Below, piece by piece: positions 42,702-51,672 of a DNA stretch of 64,000 nucleotides. The DNA is from Thermohalobaculum sp039815685. Its GTDB lineage: Bacteria > Pseudomonadota > Alphaproteobacteria > Rhodobacterales > Rhodobacteraceae. Position numbers and translations under genes: made by a program. Each line of letters starts with the position of its first letter. Within the stretch, counting starts at the first letter, position 1. The DNA lies in contig JBCBYV010000001.1 of the NCBI GenBank assembly GCA_039815685.1, forward strand, positions 1 through 64,000. Reading direction: 5' to 3'. The notes under the pieces are model-generated. The model searched no databases. It was not told the origin of the DNA and saw only the letters and a program-made list of their open reading frames with translations.

Positions 42702-44328
42702 GCGCCGTCGCCTGCGGGTCCCAGTGCTTGCCCGGCACCGCGCCGAGGAGTTCCTGGGTGTAGCTGTGCTTGGGGTTGGCGAAGATCTCGCCCGTGAGCC
42801 CCGCTTCCACCACCTGCCCGTAGCGCATCACCACGAGCTGGTCGCAGACTTGGGCGGCGACGCGCAGGTCGTGGGTGATGAACACCATGGTGAGGTTCAT
42901 GCGGTCCCGGATCTCGTCGAGGAGCGTCAGGATCTGCGCCTGGATCGAGACGTCGAGGGCGGAGACGGGCTCGTCTGCCACCAGCACTTCCGGATCGAGC
43001 GCGAGGGCGCGGGCGATGCCGATGCGCTGCCGTTGCCCGCCCGAGAACTCATGCGGGAAGCGATCGTAGGCCCGCTCGTCGAGGCCGACGATATCGAGCA
43101 ATTCGCGGGTGCGACCCTCGGCCTCCTTGGCGGAACGGCCCATGAGGCGGAGGCCCTGCGAGATGATCGCGCCGACCTTCCGCCGCGGGTTGAGCGAGGC
43201 GAAGGGGTCCTGAAAGACCATCTGGATCTTGGCGCGCCAGGGGCGGAGGGCGGCGCGGCCGAGGGGGCGCAGATCGGTGTCCTCGAGCAGGATGCGCCCG
43301 CTATCGGCGTCAATCAGGCGGACGATGCAGCGCGCTACGGTGGACTTGCCGGAACCCGATTCGCCGACGATGCCGAGGGTTTCGCCCCGCCGCACCTCGA
43401 AGCTCACATCCTGAACGGCGTGGACCTTCCGCGCCTCCGCCCCAAAGCCGAAGAAGCTGCGCCCGCCGCCGAAAACCTTGTCGAGGTTCTCGACCTTCAG
43501 CACCGGCTCCACGTTGCGGTTGCGCGGCGGGCGGGGCGTGAGGCTCGGGACCGCGCGGATGAGGTCGCGGGTATAGGGGTGCTGCGGGTGGTTCAGGATC
43601 GCGTCGGCGGTGCCGGTCTCGACGACCTCGCCGCCCTGCATCACCACCACCTTGTCGGCGATATCGGCGACCACCCCGAAGTCATGGGTGATGAAGAGGA
43701 CGCCTGTGTTGTGCGCCTCCTGCATCTCCTTGATGAGCTTCAGGATCTGCGCCTGCGTCGTGACGTCGAGCGCGGTCGTGGGCTCGTCCGCAATCAGGAT
43801 TTTCGGATCGAGCGCCAGCGCCATGGCGATCATCGCGCGCTGGCGTTGTCCGCCCGACAGCTCGTGCGGATGGGCGTCGACGATCTTATCCGGATCGGGC
43901 AGGTGCACGTCGTCGAGGAGCTTGATCGCCTGCTCGCGCCGCTTCTTGGAGGTCATGGCGCGGTGGAAGCGGAAGACCTCGTCGATCTGCCGGCCGATGG
44001 TCATGACCGGATTTAGAGCGGTCATCGGCTCCTGGAAGATCATGCTGATCTCGGAGCCGCGGATCTCCCGCATCCGCGCGTCAGAGACGGTCGCAAGATC
44101 CTCACCCTGAAAATCGATGGCACCTTTGGCGATGTGCACATGCGGGCGGGGCAGGAGGCCCATCACTGCCCGGGCGGTCAGTGACTTACCGGAGCCGGAC
44201 TCGCCCACGACGCACAAGATCTCGTTCTGGTGCAGCGTCATCGAGGCGTCGCGCACGGCATAGGGTCGCTGCGAGCCTTCGGGCAGAGCCACATGCAGGT
44301 TCTGGATATCGAGCAGGGGCTTTTTCAC
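42691..44328 (-). CDS. Fused dipeptide/oligopeptide ABC transporter ATPase (DppDF type)
   Basis: A 545-residue protein containing two complete ABC ATPase domains, equivalent to DppD plus DppF in one chain. Walker A GESGSGKS occurs twice (about residues 44 and 320), signatures LSGGQRQRAM and FSGGQRQRIG, and Walker B ILIADEPT and VLVADEPV. Each half ends in the peptide-family C-terminal segment (HPYTRDLIRAVP; HSYTQELLGAVP). The start is GTG 44328 within a GTGA overlap with the permease gene. Confidence 0.92.
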   Translation of the reverse strand: MKKPLLDIQNLHVALPEGSQRPYAVRDASMTLHQNEILCVVGESGSGKSLTARAVMGLLPRPHVHIAKGAIDFQGEDLATVSDARMREIRGSEISMIFQEPMTALNPVMTIGRQIDEVFRFHRAMTSKKRREQAIKLLDDVHLPDPDKIVDAHPHELSGGQRQRAMIAMALALDPKILIADEPTTALDVTTQAQILKLIKEMQEAHNTGVLFITHDFGVVADIADKVVVMQGGEVVETGTADAILNHPQHPYTRDLIRAVPSLTPRPPRNRNVEPVLKVENLDKVFGGGRSFFGFGAEARKVHAVQDVSFEVRRGETLGIVGESGSGKSTVARCIVRLIDADSGRILLEDTDLRPLGRAALRPWRAKIQMVFQDPFASLNPRRKVGAIISQGLRLMGRSAKEAEGRTRELLDIVGLDERAYDRFPHEFSGGQRQRIGIARALALDPEVLVADEPVSALDVSIQAQILTLLDEIRDRMNLTMVFITHDLRVAAQVCDQLVVMRYGQVVEAGLTGEIFANPKHSYTQELLGAVPGKHWDPQATALSA

Positions 44329-45158
44329 GAGCGCTCCCTCAAACGCGGGTTCAGCGCATCGTTCAGGCCCTCGCCGACGAGGTTGATGGCCAGCACGGTG
44401 AGCAGGATGGCGATGCCGGGGAAGGTGCAGATCCACCAGGCCGACCGCAGCAGCGTGCGCCCCGCACCGATCTGAAAGCCCCAGGACATGATGTTGGGAT
44501 CGCCGAGGCCGAGGAAGGCGAGGCCGCTCTCGATCAGGATCGCGGTGGCCACCATCAGCGAACCGATCACGATGATCGGTGAGAGGCAGTTCGGCAGGAT
44601 CTCGCCCAGCATGATCCGGACGTCCGACATGCCGACCGTGTGGCAGGCCTGAACGAACTCGCGATTCCTGAGCGACAGGAACTCACCGCGCACAAGACGT
44701 GCCACCGCTGGCCAGGAGACGACGGCGATCGCAACGATGATGCTCTCGATCGAGGGCTTCATGATCGCGACCAAGAGGATGGCGAAGACAAAGGACGGGA
44801 TCGTCTGGAACATCTCCGTCGTGCGCATCAGGATGTCGTCGATCCAGCCGCCGTAATAGCCCGCCAGTGCCCCCATGATCACACCGATGAAGACGGCGAC
44901 CAGGGTGGCGACGAGGCCGATGAAGAGCGAAGTCTTCGCACCGTGTGCGATCCCGGCGGCGACGTCTCGGCCAAGGCTGTCGGAACCCAGGAGAAACCCG
45001 TTCTCCCCCGGCGGGGACATGGACCGGCCGGCGAGGCTGAAGGGGTCGGCCGGGAACATAAACTGCGCCGTCGCCGCCATGACAATGACGACACCGAGGA
45101 TGGAGAGGCCGAAGATGGCCTGACGGTTTCGGGCGAAGCGCTTCCAGAAGTCTGACAT
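44325..45158 (-). CDS. Peptide-type ABC transporter permease (DppC-like)
   Basis: A 277-residue inner-membrane permease of the DppC/OppC family with N-terminal segment MSDFWKRFARNRQAIFGLSILGV and the periplasmic LLGSDSLGRDV motif. The cytoplasmic EAA loop is REFVQACHTVGMSDVRIMLGEILPN. ATG 45158 shares one base with the upstream permease stop (TGATG). Confidence 0.92.
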   Translation of the reverse strand: MSDFWKRFARNRQAIFGLSILGVVIVMAATAQFMFPADPFSLAGRSMSPPGENGFLLGSDSLGRDVAAGIAHGAKTSLFIGLVATLVAVFIGVIMGALAGYYGGWIDDILMRTTEMFQTIPSFVFAILLVAIMKPSIESIIVAIAVVSWPAVARLVRGEFLSLRNREFVQACHTVGMSDVRIMLGEILPNCLSPIIVIGSLMVATAILIESGLAFLGLGDPNIMSWGFQIGAGRTLLRSAWWICTFPGIAILLTVLAINLVGEGLNDALNPRLRERS

Positions 45159-46144
45159 CAGCTCACCTCGATCCGCGGGTCGAGGGTCGAGTAGATGATA
45201 TCGACCACCAGGTTCACCGCCACGACAAGGATCGCCGAGAGCAGGAAGATCCCGAGCAGCAGGTTGAGGTCGCGCGAGCGGAGCGACTCGAAGGCAAGAC
45301 TGCCGAGACCGGGCCAGGCAAACACGGACTCCACGATGACCGAGCCGCCGATCAGCGCCCCGACCTGCACGCCCGCCATCGTGACGACCGGGAGCAGCGC
45401 GTTCCGGAGCACGTGCACGAAGACGATACGCCGCTCGGTCACGCCCTTGGCGCGGGCGGTAGTAACGTAGTCTTGTCCGGCTTGCTCGAGCATCGAGGCG
45501 CGCATCAGGCGCGTGTAGAGCGCGAGATAGAAGAGCGAGAGCGTGATCGTCGGCAGCACGAGGTGATGCGCGATGTCCCAGACCCGATCCCAGCCCTCGT
45601 TGAACTCCGCAATCGTCTCCATCCCGGAGGTCGGGAACCAGCCCCAATTGATCGAGAACACCACGATGAGCATGAGGCCGACCCAGAAGAGCGGCGTGGC
45701 GTAGAAGATGAGCGAGGCGATGGAGATCGCCGTGTCGCGCCAGGTATTGAGCCCCGTGGCGGCGAAGAGGCCGAGCAGGATGCCGAAGCCCACGGCGATG
45801 ATGATCGTCGAGACCATCAGCAGGGCCGTGGCGAACATCCGATCGAAGATGAGCTCGGAGACCGGCATCTCGTGCCGGAAGGAGTAGCCGAGATCGAGCT
45901 GGATGACGTTCCAGAGATAGACGCCGAGCTGCACGAGGAGCGGCTGATCGAGGCCGAACTTCGCGCGCAGCTCCGCCATGTATTCCGGTGTGGCCGAGCC
46001 TGCCTCACCGGCCAGCACATCGACCGCATCGCCCTCTGCAAGCTGCAGCAGGAAGAAGTTGAGGATCACGATCGCCAGGATGATCGGCAGCGCCTGAAGG
46101 AGGCGCTTTGCGACATAGCGCAGGCGTTTGGTGTTCTGGGTCAT
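45158..46144 (-). CDS. Peptide-type ABC transporter permease (DppB-like)
   Basis: A 328-residue inner-membrane permease of the DppB/OppB family: N-terminal RLLQALPIILAIVILNFFLLQ helix, EYMAELRAKFGLDQPLLVQ loop, and EAA loop QDYVTTARAKGVTERRIVFVHVLRN. ATG 46144 is the family-like start; the upstream extension runs into a palindromic repeat. A 176-bp gap containing REP-like hairpins separates it from the binding-protein gene. Confidence 0.92.
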   Translation of the reverse strand: MTQNTKRLRYVAKRLLQALPIILAIVILNFFLLQLAEGDAVDVLAGEAGSATPEYMAELRAKFGLDQPLLVQLGVYLWNVIQLDLGYSFRHEMPVSELIFDRMFATALLMVSTIIIAVGFGILLGLFAATGLNTWRDTAISIASLIFYATPLFWVGLMLIVVFSINWGWFPTSGMETIAEFNEGWDRVWDIAHHLVLPTITLSLFYLALYTRLMRASMLEQAGQDYVTTARAKGVTERRIVFVHVLRNALLPVVTMAGVQVGALIGGSVIVESVFAWPGLGSLAFESLRSRDLNLLLGIFLLSAILVVAVNLVVDIIYSTLDPRIEVS

Positions 46145-46210
46145 CCGGTCCTCCGGCCACGCGGCGATCTCGTGTCGCGGCGTCGGCCCCCCGTGTCCTC
46201 GAAAGGTGTC

Positions 46211-46287
46211 ATCGCCCGGTGCGACCGGGCGATCCAGCGTGAGGCGTACCATCCACGGCTTGGATCCCCCGGCTGCAACCGGGGGAT
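46211..46287. repeat. Pair of REP-like palindromes inside the ABC operon
   Basis: Hairpins at 46211-46233 (stem ATCGCCCGG, loop TGCGA) and 46264-46287 (stem ATCCCCCGG, loop CTGCAA) lie between the binding-protein gene and the permease genes. Such elements between a highly expressed binding protein and its permeases typically stabilise or attenuate the message, which is inferred here. Confidence 0.75.
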
Positions 46288-46320
46288 GACTTGCGCATTG
46301 CGGCTAGCGCCGCGCGATGG

Positions 46321-47910
46321 TCACTCGTCGAGCCAGACGCGCTCCATCGGGCCATAGGCGCCGAGAGCGGAGGTCGCGTGGTCCTTGAGCTTGGTGTTGA
46401 AGACCGTCAGGAACTCCATCTCGAAGAGGTTCACGACGGGCAGATCATTCGCGAGGATCTCCTGCACCTCCGCATAGATCGCTGCACGCTCGGCGGCATC
46501 CGGCTCCTGAGCGCCCGAGGAGAGAAGGGCGTCGAGGTCCGGATTGGAGTAGCGCGAGGAGTTCACGAAGTGCGTGCCCTGGCGGATCTGGTCGGAGCCG
46601 TAGTGACGGTGAACGCCCAGCACCGGATCGGGCAGCTGGTAGAAGTAGTTCACGTTCATCTCGAAGTCGTAGTCGGCATAGACCCGCTTCAGCCAGGTCG
46701 GCACGTCCTCGTAGCGAAGCTCGAGCTCGATGCCGATGGGGGCGAGCGCCTGCTTCATGTACTCGCCCGCGCGCTGCCAGTCCTCACCGTAAGGAATGAG
46801 GTCGAGCACTGCGGTCGCGACCGTGCCCGAGGGATCGTAGCCCGCTTCGGTGAGGATCGTCTTCGCTTCCTCGATCTTCGCATTGTCGGCGTAGTTGGGC
46901 TGACCGCCAGAGAACAGACCAACCGGCGCGAAGTTCGACGAGAGCGCGCTCTGTGCGGGCTTTCCGTAGCCGAACCAGATGTTCTCGATCAGGAACTTCC
47001 GGTCAATGGCGAGGCTGATCGCCTTGCGGATTGCCGGGTCGGCGAAGGCACCATCGGTCGTGTCGAACTCGATGAGCGCCATCGGGTTGATCATCGAGTA
47101 GCCGTCGGTGGTCACGTCGATGAAGTCGAGTTCCTTCAGCCGCACCGCATCGATGTTCGGGATGGCACCATAGGCGCCATACATGACTTCCTGGTTTTCC
47201 ATCGCGGCCGTGCGGGTCGAGGCGTCGGGGATGAAGCGGCCAACCACACGGTCGAGATAGGGCAGACCCTCGCGCCAGTAGTTCTCGTTCTTGTCGAGGC
47301 GGACGAACTGGCCCTTCTTCCACTCGGTGAACTTGTAAGCACCGGTGCCCACCGGGTTGTTGGCGAGGTCGGCCGTACGCGGGTCCTGACCCTCGAGCAG
47401 GTGCTTCGGCACGATCGGGCTTTCATAACCCGAGAGCGCGCGCAGCATGTAGGGCGCCGGGTTGGCGAGGTTGAAGACGGCGGTGAAATCGTCCGGCGTG
47501 TCGATCGAGGTCACTTCACGGAACGAGTTCGGCCCGCGCGGGTGCACCTTCTTCAGCACCTCCATGATGGTGAACTGCACGTCCTCGGAGGTGAAGTCTT
47601 CACCATCATGCCACTTCACGCCCTCGCGGAGCTTGAAAGTGACCGTCTTGCCGTCCTCGCTCACCTCGTAGGAGGTCGCGAGTGCTGGCACGATGTTCAG
47701 GTCGTTGTCGTAGTCGAAGAGCCCATCATAGATCTTCGGTGCAACGAGGCCGATCGGGCCGGAGGTCGAGAGGTAGGACGCCAGCGACGGCGGCTCGGGC
47801 TGCACGAGGTACACAAACGTGCCGCCCGACTTCTGCGCGAGTGCGGTGCTCGCTCCCAAGGCCATAACGGTGGCGATGACACCGCCCCCGATCCATTTGC
47901 CGAGTTTCAT
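46321..47910 (-). CDS. ABC transporter periplasmic binding protein, family 5 (peptide type)
   Basis: A 529-residue solute-binding protein of the DppA/OppA family. The signal peptide is MKLGKWIGGGVIATVMALGA ending STALA. Family landmarks include LATSYEVSEDGKTVTFKLREGVKWHDGE, NPVGTGAYKFTEW and YWREGLPYLDRV. It captures a peptide or another substrate for the downstream permeases and fused ATPase. Substrate not predictable. It is divergent from the amidase gene. Confidence 0.93.
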   Translation of the reverse strand: MKLGKWIGGGVIATVMALGASTALAQKSGGTFVYLVQPEPPSLASYLSTSGPIGLVAPKIYDGLFDYDNDLNIVPALATSYEVSEDGKTVTFKLREGVKWHDGEDFTSEDVQFTIMEVLKKVHPRGPNSFREVTSIDTPDDFTAVFNLANPAPYMLRALSGYESPIVPKHLLEGQDPRTADLANNPVGTGAYKFTEWKKGQFVRLDKNENYWREGLPYLDRVVGRFIPDASTRTAAMENQEVMYGAYGAIPNIDAVRLKELDFIDVTTDGYSMINPMALIEFDTTDGAFADPAIRKAISLAIDRKFLIENIWFGYGKPAQSALSSNFAPVGLFSGGQPNYADNAKIEEAKTILTEAGYDPSGTVATAVLDLIPYGEDWQRAGEYMKQALAPIGIELELRYEDVPTWLKRVYADYDFEMNVNYFYQLPDPVLGVHRHYGSDQIRQGTHFVNSSRYSNPDLDALLSSGAQEPDAAERAAIYAEVQEILANDLPVVNLFEMEFLTVFNTKLKDHATSALGAYGPMERVWLDE

Positions 47911-48119
47911 TGATGGTCTCCCTGCGAAACTGGTCCGAGCCCGCTGGACGGCGCAACCATCAAGCGGGACATTTTGTTCTCAGCAACCAGAAGCTGCGAC
48001 AAGAATAACCATGCCACAAGGTAAATCTCGCCACTGAGTGCCGTCTCCTTGTACATCGCTTTCCAGTTGGCGGAATGTCAGGCAGGCGTGATGCCGCGTG
48101 ATCAGGGGGCGCCGGAAAA

Positions 48120-49298
48120 ATGAGCAGTGAAGTCGACGATGTGGGGGCGTTTACGCAGCGGGTCGATGTTGCGCCCACGGGATCGGGGCCGCTCGACGGG
48201 CTGACCTTCGCGGCCAAGGACATCTTCGACATCGCTGGCCACGTGACCGGTGGCGGCAGCCTCGACTGGGCCCGCACGCACCCGACGGCGGGGCGGCACG
48301 CTGCCCCCGTCGCAGCGCTGCTGGCCGCAGGTGCGCGATGCGTCGCCAAGGCGGTGAGCGATGAGATGGCCTTCTCTCTCATGGGAGAGAACCCGGCCTG
48401 GGGCACACCGCGCAACACCGCCGATCCGCGCCGCGTGCCCGGCGGCTCCTCCTCCGGCTCGGCCGCGGCTGTGGCCGCGGGCCTCGTCGATTTCGCGCTC
48501 GGCAGCGATACTGGCGGGTCGGTCCGCGCGCCGGCGTCCTTCTGCGGGATCTGGGGCATCAGGCCGACGCATGGTGCGATACCGCTCGATGGCACCATGC
48601 CCTTCGCTCCGTCCTTTGACATGCCCGGCTGGTTCGCACGGGAGGCGACGGTTCTCGCGAAGGTCGGCCGGGCACTCGGCCTCGATGCCGCAGCGCCCAT
48701 GCCCGAGCGCCTCCTTCTGCCAGTGGATGCCTGGACGGTCGCGTCGGCGGAGACGGTCGCGGCCCTGGCGCCGACTCTGGCCCGGCTCGAGGTATTGATC
48801 GGACCTGCAACACCGATCCGTCTCGCGCTGGACAGCCTCGATGACTGGCGGGACTGCTTTCGCGTCTGCCAATGTGCGGAGGGCTGGGCCACGCACGGTG
48901 ACTGGATCGAAGAAACGCACCCAAAGCTCGCCCCGAACGTCGCCGCTCGCTTCGACTACGCCGCAACGATTTCGGCGACCGACTGGGCGGCAGCGCGTGA
49001 CATCCGTGAGGGGATCCGCGCACGTCTCTCCGAGGTTCTGCCGGCCGGGTGCGTTGCGGTCCTGCCCACCTGTCCGGGCCCCGCGCCCTTTCGCGGACAG
49101 CCCGATGCTGCAACGGATGCCTACCGGAATGACGCCCACCGGCTGCTCTGCCCGGCGGGCCATGGCGGCCTGCCCCAGATCTCGATGCCTGCCGGCAGTG
49201 TGGATGGCGGCCCGGTAGGCCTCAGCCTCCTCGCCCGCACCGGTGCGGACGCCACGCTCCTCTCGCTGGCAATCGCCCTGCAGACCACCTGCGCGTGA
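48120..49298 (+). CDS. Amidase (amidase signature family)
   Basis: A 392-residue amidase with the Ser-cisSer-Lys catalytic machinery: Lys in LTFAAKDIFDIAGH (about 28), cis-Ser in GGSSSGSAAAVAAG and nucleophile Ser in GSDTGGSVRAPASFCG (about 130). It hydrolyses an amide or carbamoyl bond. At under 400 residues it is short for the family, resembling plant-type AMI1 and allophanate/indole-acetamide-type enzymes. It is divergent from the peptide-type importer, which may bring in its substrate. Confidence 0.87.
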   Translation: MSSEVDDVGAFTQRVDVAPTGSGPLDGLTFAAKDIFDIAGHVTGGGSLDWARTHPTAGRHAAPVAALLAAGARCVAKAVSDEMAFSLMGENPAWGTPRNTADPRRVPGGSSSGSAAAVAAGLVDFALGSDTGGSVRAPASFCGIWGIRPTHGAIPLDGTMPFAPSFDMPGWFAREATVLAKVGRALGLDAAAPMPERLLLPVDAWTVASAETVAALAPTLARLEVLIGPATPIRLALDSLDDWRDCFRVCQCAEGWATHGDWIEETHPKLAPNVAARFDYAATISATDWAAARDIREGIRARLSEVLPAGCVAVLPTCPGPAPFRGQPDAATDAYRNDAHRLLCPAGHGGLPQISMPAGSVDGGPVGLSLLARTGADATLLSLAIALQTTCA

Positions 49299-49331
49299 GG
49301 GGCTGGACGACAACATCATCCCGAGGAGAAG

Positions 49332-49407
<76 letters not shown>

Positions 49408-49508
49408 GAGCGCTGATTGCGCGGTGGCGATGCTCTAAGGGATCGGGGCAGGACTTGTCCAGAGGCCACGCGCCCGCATCGGCGGCGAAGGTCCCCGTTC
49501 CCGCCCGA

Positions 49509-50075
49509 TCAGTCCGCTAACGCTCGTGCCGCGATCGCCGCGAAGATCGTGTCCAGTTCAGCCCCGATCGTCGCGAGTTCCATGCCGCCCTCCGCCGCAT
49601 AGGGCGCGAAGACGGCAGAAGGCTGCTTGTAACTGAGCCATCCGGCGCCATCGGGTGCTTCGGTCACGTAGAAGCGCATCGGCGCCTCGATCATCGCGGC
49701 GGTGCTGGCCTGCAGCGCCCGGACGGCGAAATCGTTTCGATAGACGCCGATCACGCGGTTGCCGGGGATCTCGATGCCGCGCCGTTTTGCGGCCTCGGTC
49801 GGCCCGGCCTCGGTGACCTTGAACATCCCCTCGTCCTTGATCGCGGCCTTCAGGGCGTCGAGCAGTTCGCTGTAGGTCTTCTCACTTTGGGCGATCACCC
49901 AGCCCTCACGCGGCGCGATAGGCCCTGCATCTGCCACCCCGGTTCCGGCAACGGTGACGCAGAGAAGGAAGACAGACATCAATGCCCTCAGGCCGGTCTG
50001 GCGAGCGGGGCTTGTGCGGTTGGCCGCCTTCGAAGGTACGAGGCAGCGGTCGGACCGACTGGATCGGCGGGTCAT
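49509..50075 (-). CDS. Exported DUF302 protein
   Basis: A 188-residue protein with an N-terminal charged stretch then a hydrophobic signal (LRALMSVFLLCVTVAGTGVADA), followed by a DUF302 domain (about 55-180; SEKTYSELLDALKAAIKDEGMFKV, PNRVIGVYRNDFAVRAL-like segment, YVTEAPDGAGWLSYKQPS). ATG 50075 is supported by AGAGAGA upstream. DUF302 proteins are often near sulfur-oxidation or cytochrome genes; here a YeeE-type sulfur transporter is encoded 177 bp upstream on the same strand. Function unknown. Confidence 0.83.
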   Translation of the reverse strand: MTRRSSRSDRCLVPSKAANRTSPARQTGLRALMSVFLLCVTVAGTGVADAGPIAPREGWVIAQSEKTYSELLDALKAAIKDEGMFKVTEAGPTEAAKRRGIEIPGNRVIGVYRNDFAVRALQASTAAMIEAPMRFYVTEAPDGAGWLSYKQPSAVFAPYAAEGGMELATIGAELDTIFAAIAARALAD

Positions 50076-50251
50076 GACAGTCTCTCTCAGTTGCGCACTC
50101 AGTTCGGAGCCACGCGGGTGGCACGCGGTTGCCAAACGCCACCAAGCTTGAGCGGCTGCTACGATGTTCGCAATACGTTCATGCCTTGCAGCCAAAACTG
50201 ACGTGGGTGGGCGCGGGGCGCTGCATCCATCAGCGGTGTGTGGACGCGCGA

Positions 50252-51499
50252 TCATGCAGCGTCTGCGCCCGTCGCTGCCTGGCGGGCCAACCTGGGCCAG
50301 GGCGGATCCATAGACAGCCGAACGCGGGCCCAGGTGCCCGCCATGGAGCCCAGAAAACCCCAGAAAAGCCACCAGACGCCATGAGCCGAGCCAGAGACGA
50401 TACCGCCGAGATAGGCGCCGATATTGCAGCCATAGGCAAGCCTAGCTCCGTAGCCCATGAGAAGCCCGCCAAGCACCGCGGTCCAGAGTTCCCGGCCGGA
50501 AAGGCGGCGCACCGGGGCGAAGCGCCCGGCAAGACCGGCAGCCGCAAGCGCGCCGAAGACGATACCGAAATTCATCACCGAGGTCCGGTCCGCGAAGACG
50601 CTCGCCTCAAGCGGCCCAGCCCGCCAGCCGGACCAATACGCCCAGGACGAGACGCCTAGGCCCGCCGCCTCCCCGACCTTTGCACCCCAGAGCGCAAAGC
50701 CGGCCGTGACGCCCCAAGGGCGTTGAAAGAGCAGGAAACAGCCGATGGAGACCACGGCCAGCACGATCGCGCCAACGGTCAGGGACCACGGTCCCGACTG
50801 CAGGCTGGTCGTCGGTCGCGGTGCCTCGAGGCTGCCATGCGCCCGGCGCTCGACCCATGCGGAGCCAAGCCAGATCGCGCCAAGGAGCGCGAAGAGCACC
50901 AGAACCGCACCGAAGGGTCCAAACGCAGCGGTCGCGGAGAAGCCGGGGATGTTGGGAATGCCAGTCATCTCGTCGAGCTGGTTCCAGAAGCCGGGGATAT
51001 GCGCTGTCGCGAGCACGCTGCCGGCGATGAAGAAGACCAGCGTGACGACCATCCGCGTCGAGCCGCCGCCCACGGTGAAGAGCGTGCCGGAGGCGCAGCC
51101 CCCGCCGAGCTGCATGCCCAACCCGAAGACGAAGGCGCCGATCCCGGTAGCGAGCCCCATCGGCAGGATAACCGGGTGCATGTTCCAGCCCGTGGCGCCT
51201 TCGAGCCCAATGAGCGGATAAGTGACGGCTCCGGCCAAGCCCAGCAGCACCATCTGCGCGCGCAATCCTGCGCCGCGGCGTTCCCGCACCAGCCGCCGCC
51301 ACGCAGCGGTAAACCCGAAGGCCGCATGGTAGAGCCCGAGGCCCGCCAGCCCGCCGAGAAACGCGCCCACCGCATAGCGCAGCCCCTCGCCCGGTGTGCC
51401 TGAAAGGCCGCCGCGGGCCCCGAAGGCCGCGATCGCCACGGCAACGAGGCCGACAATGCCCACCGCCACTACACCGCGCTGCATCTTTGCTACGGCCAA
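50252..51499 (-). CDS. YeeE/YedE (TsuA-like) sulfur-compound transporter
   Basis: A 415-residue inner-membrane protein with about ten hydrophobic segments. The two conserved Cys motifs of the YeeE family are present: GGGCASGTLFTVGGGS (about 135) and YGCNIGAYLGG (about 365). In TsuA such cysteines relay thiosulfate across the membrane. Thiosulfate or a related sulfur species is the likely substrate. Paired with the DUF302 gene downstream; divergent from the TPR gene. Confidence 0.88.
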   Translation of the reverse strand: MAVAKMQRGVVAVGIVGLVAVAIAAFGARGGLSGTPGEGLRYAVGAFLGGLAGLGLYHAAFGFTAAWRRLVRERRGAGLRAQMVLLGLAGAVTYPLIGLEGATGWNMHPVILPMGLATGIGAFVFGLGMQLGGGCASGTLFTVGGGSTRMVVTLVFFIAGSVLATAHIPGFWNQLDEMTGIPNIPGFSATAAFGPFGAVLVLFALLGAIWLGSAWVERRAHGSLEAPRPTTSLQSGPWSLTVGAIVLAVVSIGCFLLFQRPWGVTAGFALWGAKVGEAAGLGVSSWAYWSGWRAGPLEASVFADRTSVMNFGIVFGALAAAGLAGRFAPVRRLSGRELWTAVLGGLLMGYGARLAYGCNIGAYLGGIVSGSAHGVWWLFWGFLGSMAGTWARVRLSMDPPWPRLARQAATGADAA

Positions 51500-51672
51500 G
51501 ACCTGCGCTCCTCCGCCGACCGCGTCTACCGGAACAGCCCCGGTTTATCGCGCGTTCACCGGTCGGTCAGTGGCGGAGCGGCATGAATAACAAAACGGTG
51601 ACCTCGCATCGCAGCACAACGGTTTGGGCGCATAACCGCGTAGAAGGCGTTACGGCAACTGGGAGTCAGTCC

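Noticed and set aside
46291..47913. 540-codon plus-strand frame opposite the ABC binding protein
   Set aside because: It is an antisense shadow of the clear family 5 binding protein with its signal peptide.
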